This document shows, one piece after another, positions 60,131 through 64,000 of a stretch of 64,000 bases of DNA. Below the pieces are notes generated by a model. It saw only the letters and a program-made list of their open reading frames with translations. It ran no database searches and had not been told where the DNA came from. This DNA comes from Uloborus plumipes (taxonomy: Eukaryota > Arthropoda > Arachnida > Araneae > Uloboridae): NCBI GenBank assembly GCA_038373865.1, contig JAXGGA010001671.1, positions 80,161 to 144,160 on the forward strand. Direction: 5' to 3'. Each line of letters opens with the position of its first letter. Within the stretch, counting starts at the first letter, position 1. The translations under genes and the position numbers were made by a program.

Positions 60131-61915
60131 ATCAATTTCGACTTTTGAAGGAAATTCAAGCTAAATTCTAAAGGAAAATCAAGCTAAAAATTAGGAATTT
60201 TTTGCTAAAAAGTAGGAAAGTAGGAACTTTAGCTAAAAAGTATTACAATTCCTACTTAAGTAAGAAAAGTAGGACGAAAATGAACCCTGCTTATAGAAAC
60301 AAAGCAGCATGATAGATGTTTTTCAAAAAAAAAAAAAAGATTTCTCTTTAACAGACTTAATAATTAACAAGGAGCTCGTATCTCTTATCAAAAATTATGG
60401 ATTGATTTCTCATAAGGTAATATTACACAGTTGGATTTCTATTATTTTTGACATTTAATTTGTATTTTTACCCATTGAAATTTGTTTCTTATGACAGATT
60501 TTTCACATTAATTTTAAAAACAATTTATCCATTACCTTTGAGCCGTTGAACTATACAAAGCACTCAGAGCTTAAAGTGAATCAAGTCCACTTCAACTTGA
60601 TGCACTTTAACTGTGAACATAATAGTTTCAGCAATAAACTGTTTCATTCAGAAATGAGGAGTTTAGAGCTGAAAAGGATTCATGAACTTGACTCACTTTA
60701 GCTCTAAATGCCTCATTTGCTCTGCTTCTAGGTAAGATAAATGTTTTGGTTTAACATTAACAGGGTTTCCATTAAAGGAGAAAAATCAGTAAAAAAATTT
60801 AATCTATTGAAATTAGAGTGAGAATAAAAATTTAGAGTGAAAATATCAAGACTTAATCAATGATTAAACTTCAAATCAACATAACTTTGAACATGTAGTG
60901 TAGAATTGAGCACGTTTAATCAGATTTTTTTCAATGATTTTTCTTATATTTATGTATCAATTTAGGAAATATTAAGACATTATGGTTGTATGAAGAAGTT
61001 AATAAAGTTGAAGTTTGTGCATTCAGTTGTTGCCCTGCTTGAGTATTTAAGCGTTAAAAAAATAATGTTTAGGGCAATGTCTGCAGCGTAAACGTGCCCG
61101 TATCGGCACATGTATATGTAGTCTCACTTACAGAGCGGCCTTTTTCATTATTTTGACATCTTAGTTATGTTAGTTCTTTGAACTTACCATCTATAAAATA
61201 AAGAACATTCAAAATTGGCAAAATAGTCTATAACATTAAAGCCGAGTAGACATGAAGACATAACTATAATTTTAAGCTATTAGAAACGAATCTCTTACTC
61301 AATTAAACCATGAATGACAGTTTTCAAAACTAAATAGACTGAAAATAATAAAAAGGTTTGACACAGAACAGTGTAAAAAAGCTTCCAAGGCATGTTTACA
61401 CAGTACAAACTTGCGTAAACGTGCTCGTCGCCTTGTTTGAATTTATTTTTAATGTGCAACGAAATTCAATAACATTTTAATTCATACAAATACTGTTCTC
61501 AAACAAGGATAAAATTCTGCTAATATTCATATAATTGTTCATTTTTATCTATGCATTCTTAATTCACAATAAGCTTCAATAAGTTCAAAACAAAATTTAC
61601 TCAAGTCGGTAGAAAACAGGATCCTTTCCAAATGCTATACCAAAGCTCAGCGGAAGCTAAAAAACTTGTAAGAGTACTTACTAGGGACCAATATCAATCT
61701 GTCACAACTGGTGACACACCAATTATAACATGTTTCCAAAAAAGGGCACTGTATAAACGTGCCCAGGTCTACCCTAATAATAACAATAATAATAGTAATA
61801 TAAAAAACTACACTTTTTAACAAGAATTTATTGAATTATTTCTTCAAACACAACAATTTAAAGCTTTGGAATTAAAAAATGATGTAAAACTTACTTATTA
61901 GAAGATTTCCTCACA
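60131..61915. other. Upstream region, nothing recognised
   Basis: AT-rich sequence with a repetitive 'gctaaaaagtaggaa' patch at 60190-60245. The candidate splice pair near 61190-61210 is rejected below. The first exon of the host gene may lie here or beyond the window. Confidence 0.4.
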
Positions 61916-63118
61916 CAGGGTGGCCACCAACACTAGGTTTCTGACAACAATAGGTTCTGAACAAAATTCCCAGACTTTTCCAGGTTTTCCAGTCAATTTT
62001 ATATTACTGCTTGATATTTTTATGGCGGCGTCCATCACATTTGCCCATGCTTGAGGTCTCCACTGCTTTTATCGAAATTGGGGTGATGGTGATAACAAAG
62101 ATAAGGAATGTTTGGAGATTTTACTGTATTTTGTTTTTTGTTGGTTTTGTTTACTTGATGTGTTGGTTTGCGTTGATTTTTTTGTGCTGCGGCCACTTGC
62201 TGGTGAGCTATTTTTACAGTAGCGACCAATTTGTTTGGCACTCTTGGCTTTAAAAGGGGATTTCTCTGCCACAAGCTTGGTTACTGTCTAAGCCAATCTG
62301 ATGATTCCTGGATGAAACTGTATATCTCGATAACATGACCGAGCTAGTGGTGTGGTTCTGCTTTTGAGCCGGCTTAGGGCGGTAATTTACAATTTAAAAC
62401 ATTTTAATGTAGTTTTAAATTGACTGTTAAAGACCAACTAAAGCAACAACACAAAAACATGGAAATTTGTGAGCTTTCCGTATAGTATCGAGTAGAAATT
62501 AGCACTAATTTTTCAAATTATGATTGTAACAAGGCTACAAGAGATTAAATAGTAAAATGTGCTTAATAATAATTCAGAATACACGCAAGAATTAGCAAAA
62601 ACTGTGATCACATAGTCAACCCTACATGAAAATTTGCAATTGTAATAATGAATTTTTTTCATTTACGAAAACCAATATCCGATCGTAGGCACATTAAGTT
62701 AATCAATTACAAGACTTAAGATATGCTTATTATTCAACAGATGTGCGTTCTGATCTGAGTAGTTTGTCTGCCAAAATTTCCTAAATTTGGATCCGAGACA
62801 AAGATATGGGCGTACTGACTGAGCGTGTGAGCTTTCGCCGCATCGTTTCACCTCACCCCTCTTTGCAATAGAAGAACAATCTTTTTCATGATAAAATAAT
62901 CCTTAACAGGTAGAAAAAAATCACAAAAATAGATTTTTAACAGTCACTTTAATTTGGCTTATATCAATATTCTGATGTCTACACTAATGATTTAAATTTT
63001 TTTTCTTCTAAATTCCAGATTTTTGCGAAATTTCCCGACATTTCCATGATTCTCCCAGGCTTCGGAGAATTCCCTGACAATTCCAGGTTTTCCATTTTCC
63101 AGTCAAGTGGCCACCCTG
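61916..63118. mobile_element. 1.2-kb hAT-like element with CAGGGTGGCCAC ends
   Basis: The ends CAGGGTGGCCAC and GTGGCCACCCTG are a perfect 12-bp inverted repeat. Subterminal 'ttccaggttttccagt' and 'cccagactttt' words are repeated in mirror form near each end. Flanking 8-mers share only 'tcac', so the duplication is uncertain. It holds a lysine-rich minus-strand ORF. Confidence 0.75.
62035..62274 (-). CDS. 79-codon ORF in the hAT-like element, unrecognised
   Basis: The ORF is lysine- and asparagine-rich (KPTHQVNKTNKKQ). A shifted frame over the same DNA reads MAEKSPFKAKSAKQIGRYCK, which looks slightly more like the basic N-terminus of a transposase. Either could be the start of a deleted transposase gene. 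Neither has a decisive motif. Confidence 0.25.
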   Translation of the reverse strand: MWQRNPLLKPRVPNKLVATVKIAHQQVAAAQKNQRKPTHQVNKTNKKQNTVKSPNIPYLCYHHHPNFDKSSGDLKHGQM

Positions 63119-63431
63119 GTCACCGTTTCAAAAAAAGTTTTTCACTTTCTACACATACGTGATATATTCAGATTGCCATGAGTCCAATATTTGAAAAGAT
63201 CTAATATTTTACTCATGGAGAACCCTCTTCAATTGATTTCACTATTATTTTTTTTAAAACAATAATCAGGAAAATGTTCTTTGAAATGCCATGTGAATTT
63301 GACTAGTTTGAAAGGAAGAATAACTGGGGAAAAAATTGCTAGGTAACATGTGATAATGCTAACCTTTATGCATAATAGACAAGCTTAACATTCTAAGTAA
63401 CAACAGTAAGTAATTATTGAAGTGAAGCTAA

Positions 63432-64000
63432 ATAATCTGGTGTGAACGCCACACTACTTCCTTTTACATTTAAATTCCATAATAGATGCCTTAAGTGTAA
63501 AAATAGTGCCTTAGAGTGAGCAAGATAACAATTCAAACATTTACTCTCCAGTTTGTTACCAATCAATGCAAAATAATGTTCACAATGTTTCATTTTCTAA
63601 ATACTGCCGATTTTAACATAATTCAGTGAATTTTTCACAAAATATCGCTTAGAGCGCCAAATTGAATCCAAATTCAAAAACATCATTTTTTCGCCAACTT
63701 AGCGATATGTCGCCAAGTTGGCAGCAAACGCCAACTAAAAGGGCAGCGCCAAATCATATCACTTATCTGCATTGAAATTAACATTGATTTACCCCAAAAA
63801 AGTGGTAAAATACCCCGTTGGGATTATTCAAATACAACCACAAGGGGAGGTGCACAACTGGACCCCCCTCAGAGCCTACATACCAAAACAGAAGCTTCTA
63901 CGGCATACAGTTTTTGAGTTATGCGACACATACATACGCACATACATACATACAGACATCCACGAAAAAACTCTTCGTAATTTACTCGGGGATGGTCGAA
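63432..64000. repeat. Second copy of the 24.8-26.9-kb repeat, cut by the window edge
   Basis: From 'aatctggtgtgaacgccaca' this matches 26292-26900 in the same orientation, including the 'cgccaagttggcagcaaac' region, the ACAT microsatellite and the 'actcggggatggtcgaa' tail. The other copy continues past that point, so this one should extend beyond the window. Confidence 0.85.

Noticed and set aside
61194..61210. Acceptor TTATTTTATAG followed by ATG and GTAAGTT as a start exon
   Set aside because: It would be a 3-bp exon. All longer frames close quickly, so it is most likely chance.

Overview
This is an AT-rich piece of a eukaryotic nuclear genome, most likely from an arthropod and plausibly a spider or other chelicerate. 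The evidence is GT-AG introns of 1-15 kb, tRNA-derived SINEs, Penelope-like (PLE), mariner and hAT elements, and many foldback and MITE-type repeats. There are no operons, ribosome binding sites or CRISPR arrays. The species call rests on repeat style and is inference.

One host gene can be read across most of the window, on the minus strand. Ten exons (58361-58385, 56957-57009, 51136-51211, 49812-49951, 46942-47095, 36668-36740, 21138-21848, 16668-16742, 14897-14999, 7242-7349) have AG/GT borders and join in one open frame of 506 codons. The protein has a U1/matrin-like C2H2 zinc finger, a short conserved-looking block after it, a proline-rich linker, a large arginine/serine-rich exon with 11-residue repeats, and a charged, partly helical C-terminal part. 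It looks like an RNA-processing (SR-related) nuclear protein, but I cannot name the orthologue. Neither the first nor the last coding exon was found.

Nearly everything else is transposable-element DNA inside its introns. From left to right: a foldback carrying two nuclear-receptor-type palindromes (51-556); a 3.06-kb foldback with a 125-codon ORF in its loop (1518-4576); a hAT-like element holding two smaller MITEs (8019-10466); two TTAA-bounded elements sharing one TTAA (11887-12666); a hAT-like element with a minisatellite (13286-14806); a PLE GIY-YIG fragment arranged as an inverted repeat (16951-18007); a SINE (18350-18640); a disrupted foldback with an LTR-like insertion (24770-26930); a 2.36-kb TTAA-bounded foldback (28890-31247); a hAT-type element with a perfect 8-bp duplication and an inner mariner relic (31442-33077); a tandem array (34630-35420); and a three-level nest at 38155-45760, where a foldback contains a 5.7-kb hAT element that itself contains a MITE and a mariner copy. 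The right part has another SINE, smaller MITEs, a PLE reverse-transcriptase fragment split by a hAT-like insertion whose removal restores the frame, and a second copy of the 24-27 kb repeat running off the right edge.

No new multi-gene system is visible. The most unusual items are the long-armed foldback elements with small ORFs in their loops, the TTAA-bounded families, and the nested insertions whose empty sites can be read from sister copies inside the same window.
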